40,921 bases of DNA, taken from contig PWZB01000104.1 of assembly GCA_003567625.1 (NCBI GenBank), positions 1 to 40,921 of the forward strand, read 5' to 3'. The notes beneath the pieces are model-generated. The model worked only from the letters and a program-made list of their open reading frames with translations. It was not told the DNA's origin and searched no databases. This document shows, one piece after another, positions 1 through 7,933 of the stretch. Position 1 is the stretch's first letter. Every line of letters starts with the position of its first letter. The position numbers and the translations under genes were made by a program. This stretch comes from Bacteroidales bacterium. Lineage in GTDB: Bacteria > Bacteroidota > Bacteroidia > Bacteroidales > UBA7960.

Positions 1-1042
1 CTTGTTTGTTAATCCTAACCGGTATCCATGCAATACGGTCAGCTTTTCGGCGCTTATAATCCATATGCATCGGCAACTTAATTTCCAATGGTTTAAAATC
101 ATAACCCATTAGCTTGAATAAAAAGGGTTTTACTATCACCTCAAAAATTATGAAACTCGAAACCGGGTTGCCGGGCAATCCAAAAATGTATGATGAGTTG
201 GTTTTCCCAAAAACGGTAGGCCTGCCAGGCTTAACAGCAACTTTCTGAAAAAGAATGTCAACACCGCTTTTTTTCATCATCTCAGGTACAAAATCAAATT
301 CACCCATAGATACCCCACCGGTTAATATAACGACATCATTCTCATAAAGTGCCTTACCTATTGCCAGATTAGTTTCATCTTCATCATCAGGAATAATTCC
401 TTCATATATAGAGTCACAAAAACATTTATCAACCTGGGCTATGAGTTGAAAGCTGTTTGAATTACGAATCTGTCCGTTGCCGGGTTTATCGTATGGTTCC
501 ACAAGTTCGTCTCCGGTTGATAAGACGGCCACTTTAGGCTTTTTTGCAACCAGGGGCTTTACACATCCAACAGAGGCCATTATTGCAATGTGTTGAGGTT
601 TAATAAGCGTATTTTTCGAGATAACCCTATCACCTATTTCAACATCTTCTCCCTTATATGCAATATTATGATCTGTTTTCTTACCGGTAAAACGTATCAT
701 CCCTGAATCATCCTTTTCCGTGTGCTCAACCATTATCACGGTGTCAGCACCTTCTGGTACAGTTGCGCCCGTCATCACCTGCACACACTCCCCCTCACCT
801 ATATGTTTTGATGAAACCTCACCAGCAGCAATCGTCTCAAGAACCTTTAATGGCTTGCCCAGGTCTTCACTGCGACAAGCATAGCCATCCATAGCTGCTT
901 TGTCAAAAGGTGGCATATCAATATCAGAAACCACGTCTTCTGACAGAAACCTGTGTAAAGACTGCCTGAAATCAACCCTTTCAGTGCCCAGAAAACGTGC
1001 GTTTTCAAAAATTATCTTCTGCGCATCATCAAATGAAATCAT
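1..1042 (-). CDS. moeA: Molybdopterin molybdotransferase MoeA (3' end cut by window edge)
   Basis: This gene is absent from the ORF track because its 3' end lies outside the window; I translated it by hand from the ATG at 1042 (MISFDDAQKIIF...). MoeA inserts molybdate (or tungstate) into adenylylated molybdopterin in the cytoplasm. Family motifs are visible: MDGYAC near the N-terminus, VMTGATVPEGADTVIMVE, LSTGDELVEP, LTGGVSMGEFD and the FGLPGNPVSS loop. About 347 of the usual roughly 400 residues are present. WtpA and a ThiF/MoeB-like gene on the same strand fit a Mo/W cofactor neighbourhood. A TAATTTTG -7-like element lies 39 nt upstream (1081-1088). Identification is strong; metal preference is not decidable here. 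Confidence 0.93.
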   Translation of the reverse strand, partial: MISFDDAQKIIFENARFLGTERVDFRQSLHRFLSEDVVSDIDMPPFDKAAMDGYACRSEDLGKPLKVLETIAAGEVSSKHIGEGECVQVMTGATVPEGADTVIMVEHTEKDDSGMIRFTGKKTDHNIAYKGEDVEIGDRVISKNTLIKPQHIAIMASVGCVKPLVAKKPKVAVLSTGDELVEPYDKPGNGQIRNSNSFQLIAQVDKCFCDSIYEGIIPDDEDETNLAIGKALYENDVVILTGGVSMGEFDFVPEMMKKSGVDILFQKVAVKPGRPTVFGKTNSSYIFGLPGNPVSSFIIFEVIVKPFLFKLMGYDFKPLEIKLPMHMDYKRRKADRIAWIPVRINKQ

Positions 1043-1322
1043 TTTATTCAGTTATTAAAAAATCAATTTTTAATTAAATACAAAATTAATGAATCTTTTG
1101 GTTAAGGATTATTTTTATGATAACATTTGATTTTTTAAAAATATTTTTAAAAAGCATTCGTATTATGCCGGAAATTTTAAGAAAAACATATAAAATCAAT
1201 CATCATCAAATAAAGATACGGGTTTTATAATAAGATGATCACGAAAAAAACAAAAAGTTAAGCAGTAACTAAACACATTTTAATCACACGCCCGCGAGTG
1301 TATAATTTATACAGAAAAAATA

Positions 1323-1354
1323 AAGCCCGGCAGAATAATTCATTTATCGGGCTT
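1323..1354 (-). terminator. Rho-independent terminator after the ParB-like gene
   Basis: On the minus strand a 7-bp stem (AAGCCCG / CGGGCTT) with an 18-nt loop begins within the last codons of the gene ending at 1340 and is followed by a T-rich run (TTATTTTTT). The rest of the 1043-1339 gap is AT-rich and holds only the likely moeA promoter. Confidence 0.7.
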
Positions 1355-2071
1355 AGCATTTAAAAGATCAAGTTCTTTATTAATAGCTTGTAAAAAATCA
1401 ACATTATGCTTTTTATAACAATATAGTGCCCAGTCGTAATGAACACCCCTAACATATACGGGTACGGTTTCAATATCTAATATTATTGCCATAGCAAACC
1501 TGTGATTTGCAGCAGGCCTGACTCTCAAAAAGTTACCGTTTCTGTCAATAATTACATTGAGGTCATCAACGGGCTTTTTACTTAGCTTTGGCTTTACTCC
1601 TAACTCCTTTTGGCTTAAATACCCATGCTTCTTTATAGAACTATATGTTTTTTCAAGATTTTGATATGTTTTAAACTTCTTTTTTTTATGGCTGTCTTTA
1701 CATAAAATATACTCATCGCATTCCATTAAAGGTTTTTTGTATTTAAAATATTGAAAAGTAGAACGAAACCACTTATGGTTGTTATAGTAATCAGGTATAA
1801 TTGGTTTTTTATTCAAATCCCAGTCTCCTCGTTTAACAAATTTATTGCTGAAAAAGATATGTCCTTTTAATGGTTTGCATGAATCATTTGATTCGTGCAC
1901 ATAGTGAGTAATATCATTTAATTTTACGTGTATTTCTCTGTTTATATCCAACCATTGCGAGAAATCATTGATCTTTTGCGGAGGAGTTATATTTAATATT
2001 TTATATTTGAAACAGGACCATAAAAACAAAACGTTTGCCTTTAACTTAGATATTATTTTTCTTTTTTTCAT
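1340..2071 (-). CDS. Hypothetical protein with a ParB/sulfiredoxin-like C-terminal region
   Basis: A 243-residue basic protein. The C-terminal part reads VIIDRNGNFLRVRPAANHRFAMAIIL, followed by VPVYVRGVHYDW. This resembles the ParB/sulfiredoxin-like fold, in which a DRxG turn, an xxGxHR-like helix and a short strand form the core. The N-terminal 130 residues (aromatic, Lys-rich) are unrecognised. Similar proteins occur beside polysaccharide genes, but nothing of that kind is here, so no function is assigned. It has its own terminator and a TAACTTTG -7-like element upstream (2186-2193), suggesting a single-gene transcript. It is lower in GC than moeA and may have been acquired. Confidence 0.7.
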   Translation of the reverse strand: MKKRKIISKLKANVLFLWSCFKYKILNITPPQKINDFSQWLDINREIHVKLNDITHYVHESNDSCKPLKGHIFFSNKFVKRGDWDLNKKPIIPDYYNNHKWFRSTFQYFKYKKPLMECDEYILCKDSHKKKKFKTYQNLEKTYSSIKKHGYLSQKELGVKPKLSKKPVDDLNVIIDRNGNFLRVRPAANHRFAMAIILDIETVPVYVRGVHYDWALYCYKKHNVDFLQAINKELDLLNAKPDK

Positions 2072-2265
2072 AATAACTTCCTTATATTTCTATCATGCTT
2101 TCTTTAGAGTAATTCTGATAATATCAAAGTGTTTTAAAAAAACGCTTCTCATTTATTTTTAAACAGCTTTATGTAATTATTTATACAAAGTTAAAGTTTA
2201 GTTTATTTTAGAATTAAGATAATGAAGAGAAAACAAAAAGTTACACAGGGATGAAACACTTAATC

Positions 2266-2949
2266 TCAAAGTTCAATAATCTCATACCTGTTTTCCAGGC
2301 AATTAACATACAAGATCTTTTTCAGCAGCAAGTTACCTTTTCCGGTTAGCAGCTTAACAGTTTCAGCAACCTGAAGCGAAGCAATAATGGCAGGTGTGAA
2401 AGCAGGATTTCCGAGTTCTTGTTCTTCACCTTTTTCTTTATCGGTATCATATATAAAATCAAGAGTTTGATCTTCGGGAAAAATGGTCGAAACGTACCCG
2501 TACCATCCGGCTATGGCACCATAAATAAGTGGAATTTTGAGTTTTTTACAAGCTTTGCCGACCAATTTACGTGACGGGATATTATCAAGCGCATCGCAAA
2601 CAACATGATGGTTTTTCAGTATCTTTTCTGCATTGTTATCGTCAAGATATTCATTGACAGCTACCAGTTTGATGTCGGGGTTTACCTTATTCATGCGCTC
2701 TTTCGCAGCAAGGGCTTTAGAATACCCTATGTTTCCCGTATCAGAAAACAGTTGCCTGTTAAGGTTTGATTCTTCAAAAACATCGCCGTCAATAGCAGTA
2801 ATATGCCCTATGCCCAGCCGCCCAAGCTCCTCAATGATAAAACCACCCAAACCCCCGCAGCCGACAACAGCCACCTTCTTTTCACGCAGGCTGCGATTCT
2901 CCTCCGCAGACAACATCTTTTCGTTTTTTATGTAACGTTGGTTGGTCAT
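2266..2949 (-). CDS. ThiF/HesA/MoeB-family adenylyltransferase
   Basis: A 227-residue E1-like enzyme. The Rossmann ATP-binding loop VVGCGGLGG (residues 28-36) is followed by the acidic strand end AIDGDVFEESNLNRQ, which carries the conserved Asn and Arg of the ubiquitin-activating/MoeB fold. CDALDNIPSRK is the next conserved block. Such enzymes adenylate the C-terminal Gly-Gly of a sulfur carrier (MoaD or ThiS). It lacks the two CxxC zinc motifs of classical MoeB and has no rhodanese domain, so it belongs to the shorter HesA/ThiF branch. Closeness to moeA favours a molybdopterin role, but thiamine or cysteine sulfur transfer is possible. No carrier gene is visible. Confidence 0.88.
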   Translation of the reverse strand: MTNQRYIKNEKMLSAEENRSLREKKVAVVGCGGLGGFIIEELGRLGIGHITAIDGDVFEESNLNRQLFSDTGNIGYSKALAAKERMNKVNPDIKLVAVNEYLDDNNAEKILKNHHVVCDALDNIPSRKLVGKACKKLKIPLIYGAIAGWYGYVSTIFPEDQTLDFIYDTDKEKGEEQELGNPAFTPAIIASLQVAETVKLLTGKGNLLLKKILYVNCLENRYEIIEL

Positions 2950-3072
2950 AAACTAGAACGCTATTTACCATTATCATAAATTATTGTTATTTGGCTAAAA
3001 ATTAAAATCAATTTAGCAAATAAACCAAAATGAATATGCTTTACTGCTTTACACACAATCTTTTGTATTTTG

Positions 3073-3375
3073 TTACTTTATTTCTATTCCATTTCGTTTG
3101 ATTTCTTCAAGAAATCCTGATTTATCGTTATTCTTGTCTATGAGGATAGGCTCAATTCTATCGTCTACCTGGCGTCTCAGCTTCCACAATAGAGGATTTA
3201 CTGAGAAATAGTCACCCGAAATATTGCTCACAACAACAGCAACATCAATATCGCTATCTTCTTTACTCGATTTTTTAGCATATGAACCAAACAAATACAC
3301 ATTTTCCAACTTAAAGTATTTTTCTAACAATAATTTATATTGCTTTACTTTATCTATAGCTTCATTTTTATCCAT
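3073..3375 (-). CDS. MNT-type minimal nucleotidyltransferase
   Basis: A 100-residue nucleotidyltransferase of the MNT family. The catalytic motif is intact: GSYAKKSSKEDSDIDVAVV, i.e. GS followed by DxD. In the HEPN-MNT toxin-antitoxin system this protein transfers AMP to a Tyr of the HEPN RNase and so inactivates it. The expected HEPN partner should lie next to it, but only a 23-codon fragment (3397-3468) remains upstream. This is therefore probably an orphan antitoxin. C-terminal residues (RQVDDRIEPILIDKN) fit the family. No other toxin gene adjoins it. Confidence 0.88.
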   Translation of the reverse strand: MDKNEAIDKVKQYKLLLEKYFKLENVYLFGSYAKKSSKEDSDIDVAVVVSNISGDYFSVNPLLWKLRRQVDDRIEPILIDKNNDKSGFLEEIKRNGIEIK

Positions 3376-3396
3376 TGTTGTAGTTGTTTGGTATTT

Positions 3397-3468
3397 TTAA
3401 TTATCTCTGAACATTTTTCGTATGTCATAATCGGAAAGTTCCCGCCAATATTGAACCTTTTCGTCCAT
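3397..3468 (-). pseudogene. Remnant of a HEPN toxin gene (N-terminus fused to a short tail)
   Basis: Too short for the track. ATG at 3468 opens 23 codons beginning MDEKVQYWRELSDYD and then running IRKMFRDN to a TAA, 21 nt before the MNT start. HEPN proteins of HEPN-MNT pairs commonly start this way (a lysine, then YW..ISDYD), and their C-termini often end in a basic helix. The stub looks like a start joined to an end by a large in-frame deletion. The RxxxxH RNase motif is gone, so it cannot be an active toxin. It could also be a chance mini-ORF or a leader peptide. Confidence 0.55.
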
Positions 3469-3529
3469 TAGTTTTATGTATTTCAGTTCAAAGATATAAG
3501 ATTTTTACTAAAATACAGAGTAAAGATTT

Positions 3530-4453
3530 TTAATAAGTATAAGGATTATCAAAATCAACCACAGGGTCCTGCCCCAATTCTTTCAGTATCTTTTGCCCTT
3601 TGTCCTCGTTCAGAACGAAAGCTACGAACTTTTCAGCAAGTTCTTTATTTTGTGTTTTATGCGGGATGGTAAGTCCATAGACCATAGCTTCTCCGTATTC
3701 AACAATAGTTTCGCCCGGCCTGGTGCCTAAAGTTTCTACACTTACGCTTCTATACCAGTCATTTAAAGCAAAATTCCCCATACTAAGGCTGTCAGGCAAT
3801 TGCAAATATTCAAGTCCGTGCTGTACTGCAACACTCTTGTACAGGAAGATATAATCTATATGGTTGCTTTCCAGCAAAGCTATAAGGTCGGTTTCTTTGG
3901 GGCGTATATTATCCTTGTCTTTGGCAAGCATACGTTCTGCCAGCCCGGGCTCGCCGCGCATTTTTTCCTCCAGCTTGATTGTAAACACGCTCCTGACACC
4001 GCAAGGGTCCTGATCGGGGTTGCTGCGTCCGAATTTAACATCATCTTTCATCAAAATTTCAACCCAGTTATCAACACTTATCCTGTCGGCATATCTTGAT
4101 TTTTTGGTGTAAACGATGGCCATCTCATTTGTTGCGAAAGGAATATACCAGCTTGCATGATCGGGGATGAGCATGTTTTCAATAACCATATAATCTGCCG
4201 ACATAAAAACATCAGCGGGAGTTTCAAGATTTGCAACCCTGCGGGCTCCTGCCTTGCTGCCCCAAGCCTCAGAAAGTACTTTCACCCCGGGATTCTCTTT
4301 CTCAAAAGCCCGGGATATTTCATGTACAGGTACAGTTAAACTGCCTGCATGAATAACATGCAATGTCTGAAGCTCTGCTCTTTCTTTTCGCTCAGTTTGG
4401 CAGGACAGGAATAATAAAAACGAAACTACAAAGCAAATTAGAATCTTTTTCAT
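3530..4453 (-). CDS. wtpA: Tungstate/molybdate ABC transporter substrate-binding lipoprotein (WtpA-like)
   Basis: A 307-residue periplasmic oxyanion-binding protein. The N-terminus is a lipoprotein signal (KKILICFVVSFLLFLSC) with the lipid-attachment Cys at residue 18. WtpA-type blocks follow: HAGSLTVPVHE, ADVFMSADYMVIE, FATNEMAIVYT, NPDQDPCGVRSV, ETDLIALLESNHIDYIFLY. These line the tungstate/molybdate site in the WtpA/ModA family; WtpA prefers tungstate. Permease and ATPase genes (wtpB, wtpC) are not next to it in this window; the nearest genes on this strand are the MNT stub and the ThiF-like gene. Pairing with moeA supports a Mo/W cofactor role. Confidence 0.9.
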   Translation of the reverse strand: MKKILICFVVSFLLFLSCQTERKERAELQTLHVIHAGSLTVPVHEISRAFEKENPGVKVLSEAWGSKAGARRVANLETPADVFMSADYMVIENMLIPDHASWYIPFATNEMAIVYTKKSRYADRISVDNWVEILMKDDVKFGRSNPDQDPCGVRSVFTIKLEEKMRGEPGLAERMLAKDKDNIRPKETDLIALLESNHIDYIFLYKSVAVQHGLEYLQLPDSLSMGNFALNDWYRSVSVETLGTRPGETIVEYGEAMVYGLTIPHKTQNKELAEKFVAFVLNEDKGQKILKELGQDPVVDFDNPYTY

Positions 4454-4671
4454 TACTAAGATTTTTTTGTAAAGTTATTGTTAATATTTATAAGTATAGA
4501 CCGGCTTTAATGCTAAAAAATTTATTTTTAGCGATTATACAACCCGACTATAATGGGGAACAATATAAATAAAACGTTTAGAAAAACGCACTAAGCATAA
4601 TCAATGTTTTATCTTGATTAAAGTAAGAGTTTGGTCAAAATTATAGGATTTAAGGGTATAATAAAAAGTCT

Positions 4672-4679
4672 TATATTTG
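4672..4679 (+). promoter_or_regulatory. Likely hsdM operon promoter (-7 element)
   Basis: TATATTTG matches the Bacteroidota TAnnTTTG -7 element, with a weaker TTTA at the -33 position. It lies about 75 nt upstream of the hsdM ATG and after the divergent wtpA gene. The rest of this 300-nt divergent gap is AT-rich and featureless. Confidence 0.5.
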
Positions 4680-4751
4680 ACTTGACAAAACTTTCTATTT
4701 GAACTAATTGCGAAACATATCAATTTTACTTTCAGAAACAGATTAACAAAT

Positions 4752-6296
4752 ATGGCAAGAAATAATGCTAACAATAAAGAAGAGCCTATAGAAAAACAAC
4801 TATGGAAAGCTGCCGACAAACTCAGGAAAAATATTGATGCAGCTGAATACAAACATGTTGTTTTAGGATTGATTTTTCTGAAATATCTCTCTGATGCATT
4901 TTCAAAACTATATGAAAAGCTAAAAGCCGGAGAGGGTGAATATGCAGGAGCTGATCCGGAAGACAAAGACGAATACAAGGCAGAAAATGTGTTTTTTGTG
5001 CCTGAAAAAGCAAGGTGGAGCAATCTGCTTTCGAAAGCTAAGCAGACAACTATAGGAAAAACGGTTGATGAGGCTATGGATGCTATTGAAAAAGAAAACC
5101 CGTCATTAAAGGGAGTTTTGCCTAAGGTTTATGCCCGCCAAAATCTTGACCCTACAAGTTTAGGAGAGCTTATTGACTTGATTGGGAACATTGCATTGGG
5201 AGATACAAAAGAACGAAGCGCAGATATTCTTGGCCATGTGTTTGAATATTTCCTCGGTGAATTTGCTCTCGCCGAAGGAAAAAAGGGAGGCCAGTTCTAC
5301 ACTCCCAGAAGCGTAGTAGAGTTACTTGTTGAAATGCTTGAACCATACAAAGGAAGGGTTTTTGACCCTTGCTGTGGCTCAGGAGGAATGTTTGTACAAT
5401 CTGAAAAATTTGTTCTGAAACATAGCGGAAAAATAAATGACATTTCCATCTATGGACAAGAAAGCAACCAGACAACATGGCGACTGGCAAAAATGAATCT
5501 GGCAATCCGTGGTATTGACAGCTCACAAGTAAAGTGGAACAACGAAGGTTCATTTTTGAATGATGCCCACAAAGACTTAAAAGCCGATTATATTATTGCC
5601 AATCCACCATTTAATGTGAGTGATTGGAGTGGTGATTTGTTGCGAAAAGACGGGCGTTGGAAATATGGTGTTCCGCCAACATCCAATGCAAACTATGCAT
5701 GGATACAACATTTTCTTTATCATCTTGCACCAAACGGGCAAGCAGGTTTTGTATTAGCTAAAGGTTCTTTAACCACAAAAACAGGTGGCGAAGGTGAAAT
5801 ACGAAAAGCTTTGGTAGAAGCTAACTTGATTGATTGTATTGTTAACTTACCGCCAAAATTGTTCTTAAATACACAAATTCCCGCTTCACTCTGGTTTATG
5901 AGTAGAAGCCGGGAAAATGGCAAATTCAGAGACCGGAGTGGGGAGATACTTTTTATTGATGCCCGCAATTACGGACATTTAATAAATCGCAGAACAAAAG
6001 TTCTTTCAGAAGACGATATAAAGGAAATTGCCGAGACATATCATAACTGGCGAAACCCTGATGGAAATTATGAAGATATTAAAGGTTTTTGTAACTCAGC
6101 ACCTGTTGACCGGGTAAAAGAAATGGATTATGTGCTTACACCCGGGCGATATGTTGGTTTAGCAGAGGAGGAAGATGATTTTGATTTTAAAGAGCGGTTT
6201 TCACAACTGAAAAATGAATTTGAGGAGCAGTTGAAGCAGGAAGAGCAACTAAATGAAAGAATAACAGAGAACTTATCAAATATTCAAATACAATAG
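4752..6296 (+). CDS. hsdM: Type I restriction-modification DNA methyltransferase subunit HsdM
   Basis: A 514-residue N6-adenine methyltransferase subunit. The N-terminal HsdM bundle starts [29 protein letters not shown]. The AdoMet-binding motif is [11 protein letters not shown] (about residues 205-215) and the catalytic motif is [22 protein letters not shown] is the typical HsdM block preceding the Rossmann fold. The C-terminus is a coiled coil that would contact HsdS. It starts the plus-strand operon with its own promoter; the next gene begins 3 nt after its stop. No truncation is seen. It works with the HsdS at 7926-9101; the HsdR motor is not in the window. Confidence 0.97.
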   Translation: MARNNANNKEEPIEKQLWKAADKLRKNIDAAEYKHVVLGLIFLKYLSDAFSKLYEKLKAGEGEYAGADPEDKDEYKAENVFFVPEKARWSNLLSKAKQTTIGKTVDEAMDAIEKENPSLKGVLPKVYARQNLDPTSLGELIDLIGNIALGDTKERSADILGHVFEYFLGEFALAEGKKGGQFYTPRSVVELLVEMLEPYKGRVFDPCCGSGGMFVQSEKFVLKHSGKINDISIYGQESNQTTWRLAKMNLAIRGIDSSQVKWNNEGSFLNDAHKDLKADYIIANPPFNVSDWSGDLLRKDGRWKYGVPPTSNANYAWIQHFLYHLAPNGQAGFVLAKGSLTTKTGGEGEIRKALVEANLIDCIVNLPPKLFLNTQIPASLWFMSRSRENGKFRDRSGEILFIDARNYGHLINRRTKVLSEDDIKEIAETYHNWRNPDGNYEDIKGFCNSAPVDRVKEMDYVLTPGRYVGLAEEEDDFDFKERFSQLKNEFEEQLKQEEQLNERITENLSNIQIQ

Positions 6297-6299
6297 CTT

Positions 6300-6809
6300 A
6301 TGGCTAAACAGAAAAAAAAGTTCAGTGATATTATACCATCAGATATGGTCGATTTAGTCTATACTATTAGAGGGCAACGTGTAATGCTCGACCGTGATAT
6401 TGCTATGATGTATGAAACGGAAACAAGGACAATAAATCAGCAAGTAAAAAGAAATGCTGAACGGTTTGATGAAAGTGTGCATTACTTCAAACTTAATGAA
6501 GAAGAGTTTGCTGAGTTTAGGGAAATCTTGAAATCACAAAATGTGACTTCAAGTTGGGGAGGTGTAAGAAAGCCTCCAAGCGCATTCACTCAAAAAGGAA
6601 TATATTTGTTAGCAACTGTATTAAGGTCAAAAGCAGCGCACGAAGTAACAAAGCATATTATAAACACATTTACCGAAACTCAAAAGATATTGGATGAGAA
6701 CAAGCAATTAAAAAAGTATATTACAAACCTTGAGAAAAAAGCTTCTGAGCAAAATAAAATTATCAAAACATTGTACCTGATTTCAAATGAATTAAATAAA
6801 AAAACTTGA
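6300..6809 (+). CDS. ORF6N-domain protein
   Basis: A 169-residue protein. The ORF6N domain (about residues 15-105) has the usual pattern: VYTIRGQRVMLDRDIAMMYETETRTINQQVKRN, RFDESVHYFKLNEEE, then FTQKGIYLLATVL. A coiled coil (residues 125-160) follows. ORF6N proteins are KilA-N-type DNA-binding modules found in phages and often placed between hsdM and hsdS in Bacteroidota; their role there is not settled (regulation or anti-repression is suggested). It begins 3 nt after hsdM and 36 nt before the cyclase-like gene, so it is surely co-transcribed. Confidence 0.9.
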   Translation: MAKQKKKFSDIIPSDMVDLVYTIRGQRVMLDRDIAMMYETETRTINQQVKRNAERFDESVHYFKLNEEEFAEFREILKSQNVTSSWGGVRKPPSAFTQKGIYLLATVLRSKAAHEVTKHIINTFTETQKILDENKQLKKYITNLEKKASEQNKIIKTLYLISNELNKKT

Positions 6810-6844
6810 TATCACAATTTGTGATTTCAAGTTGAAATGCTAAG

Positions 6845-7621
6845 ATGAGTGAACTTAAATATGAAAATAGAATTGTAGCTTTTATAGACATTCTGGGTTT
6901 TGCAGAAACCATAAATAAAACGGATAAGGATGGAAATGAACAAATCAGCATTCTATCAAAGGCATTTCTCAGGATCCGTGAATTGCTTGGCATTGATGAA
7001 CCCGATGAAGACGTGGCACCAACAAGGGAGATAACACAATTTTCCGATTCAATTGTTGTTTCTTTTGCTGTTAACGAAGATAAAGAATTCAAATTTCTAC
7101 TTGAGGAATTACTCCATCTCCAGATCGAGCTATTGAAATATGACATTCTTATTCGAGGTGGCATTTATTATGGTTCTCTTGTACATAATGACAAGCTGTT
7201 GTTTGGCCCGGCCCTGGTGAAAGCTTATCGCCTGGAAAATGAGGCAGCCAACAGCCCCAGGATTATATTACCTAAAAGCATTAATGAGTTTGTGGCTGTT
7301 AAAAACATCGAAAAACTGATAGCCAACGATGAAGACGACTTTTTCTACCTCGACTATTTTGATTGCTGGAACCTGGAACTGATATTTCCTTCCGATGCAG
7401 CCTATGTTGAACATATGATGCGTCTGAAAACAAAAATATCTAAAGGGCTCAAAACCCAAAAACCGGGTATTTACAGCAAATATGGATGGATGAAAAGCAA
7501 GTGGAATAAAACAATAAAAAAATACAAGACGGCTAAAGAATTGAAGAAGATGAAACAAAATGAAGCAACAGAACTCTATGAATTTTTTGTTAATGAAAAA
7601 CCAATTGTAACTTCAATGTAA
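6845..7621 (+). CDS. Class III nucleotide-cyclase-like protein in the RM operon
   Basis: A 258-residue protein that matches the cyclase homology fold by eye. FIDILGF (residues 13-19) holds the first metal-binding Asp (D15). ITQFSDSIVVSF (63-74) holds the second Asp (D68). RGGIYYGSLVH (104-114) matches the central strand-turn. FGPALVKAYRLENEA (120-134) matches the family's GDxVNxAxRLE helix, keeping the Arg (R129) but with Val where the transition-state Asn normally sits. The C-terminal 70 residues are Lys-rich. Related FIDILGF proteins exist in many bacteria and lack a defined function; Pycsar cyclases are a more distant comparison. The start at 6845 is the only sensible ATG; its stop overlaps the next ATG. 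Confidence 0.7.
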   Translation: MSELKYENRIVAFIDILGFAETINKTDKDGNEQISILSKAFLRIRELLGIDEPDEDVAPTREITQFSDSIVVSFAVNEDKEFKFLLEELLHLQIELLKYDILIRGGIYYGSLVHNDKLLFGPALVKAYRLENEAANSPRIILPKSINEFVAVKNIEKLIANDEDDFFYLDYFDCWNLELIFPSDAAYVEHMMRLKTKISKGLKTQKPGIYSKYGWMKSKWNKTIKKYKTAKELKKMKQNEATELYEFFVNEKPIVTSM

Positions 7622-7704
7622 TGGTAATGAATGAGTGGAAGGAAACTAAATTAAACAAACATATTTCCCAAAACTTATCTAAAATCAATTTTAATGAGCA
7701 ATAA
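7621..7704 (+). pseudogene. 27-codon ORF resembling a truncated hsdS start
   Basis: Below the ORF-track size limit. Its ATG shares one base with the stop of the cyclase-like gene (TAATG), so it could be translated by coupling. It reads MVMNEWKETKLNKHISQNL and stops at 7704, after the start of the next gene. MNEWKETKL matches a typical HsdS N-terminus and resembles MTEWREAALQD of the real hsdS 300 bp downstream. It may be the relic of an older hsdS start displaced by the 79-residue gene, or simply a coupling peptide. Confidence 0.4.
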
Positions 7705-7933
7705 AAACACATACAACTTCACGGTAGGCGAACTCATAAAAATACTTCAACAATACCCCGAAGATATGCCGGTGTTGGTTAGTGGTTACGAAAACGGCTA
7801 CGAAAACTTTTACCATCCGTTTGTTAAAAAAGTAAAACACCTGCCCGAAAACCCCTATTGGGATGGACAGTTTCAACTTGACGATAATGGAAAAGAAGTG
7901 CTGATTTTAGAAAGGGAGGTGAGGGATGACTGA
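7694..7933 (+). CDS. Small hypothetical protein of type I RM loci
   Basis: A 79-residue acidic protein: FTVGELIKILQQYPEDMPVLV, then YENGYENFYHPFVKKVKHL and a C-terminal LDDNGKEVLILEREV. No catalytic motif is visible. The first half (VGEL.K.L...P.D.PV) resembles small proteins often seen in restriction loci and phages. Its last codons overlap the hsdS start (7926) by 8 nt, which indicates translational coupling and a part in the RM operon. Role unknown; a regulator or small partner of HsdS is a guess. Confidence 0.7.
   Translation: MSNKNTYNFTVGELIKILQQYPEDMPVLVSGYENGYENFYHPFVKKVKHLPENPYWDGQFQLDDNGKEVLILEREVRDD

Noticed and set aside
4601-5023. 140-residue minus-strand ORF
   Set aside because: Antisense shadow of hsdM with a Ser/Phe-rich composition.
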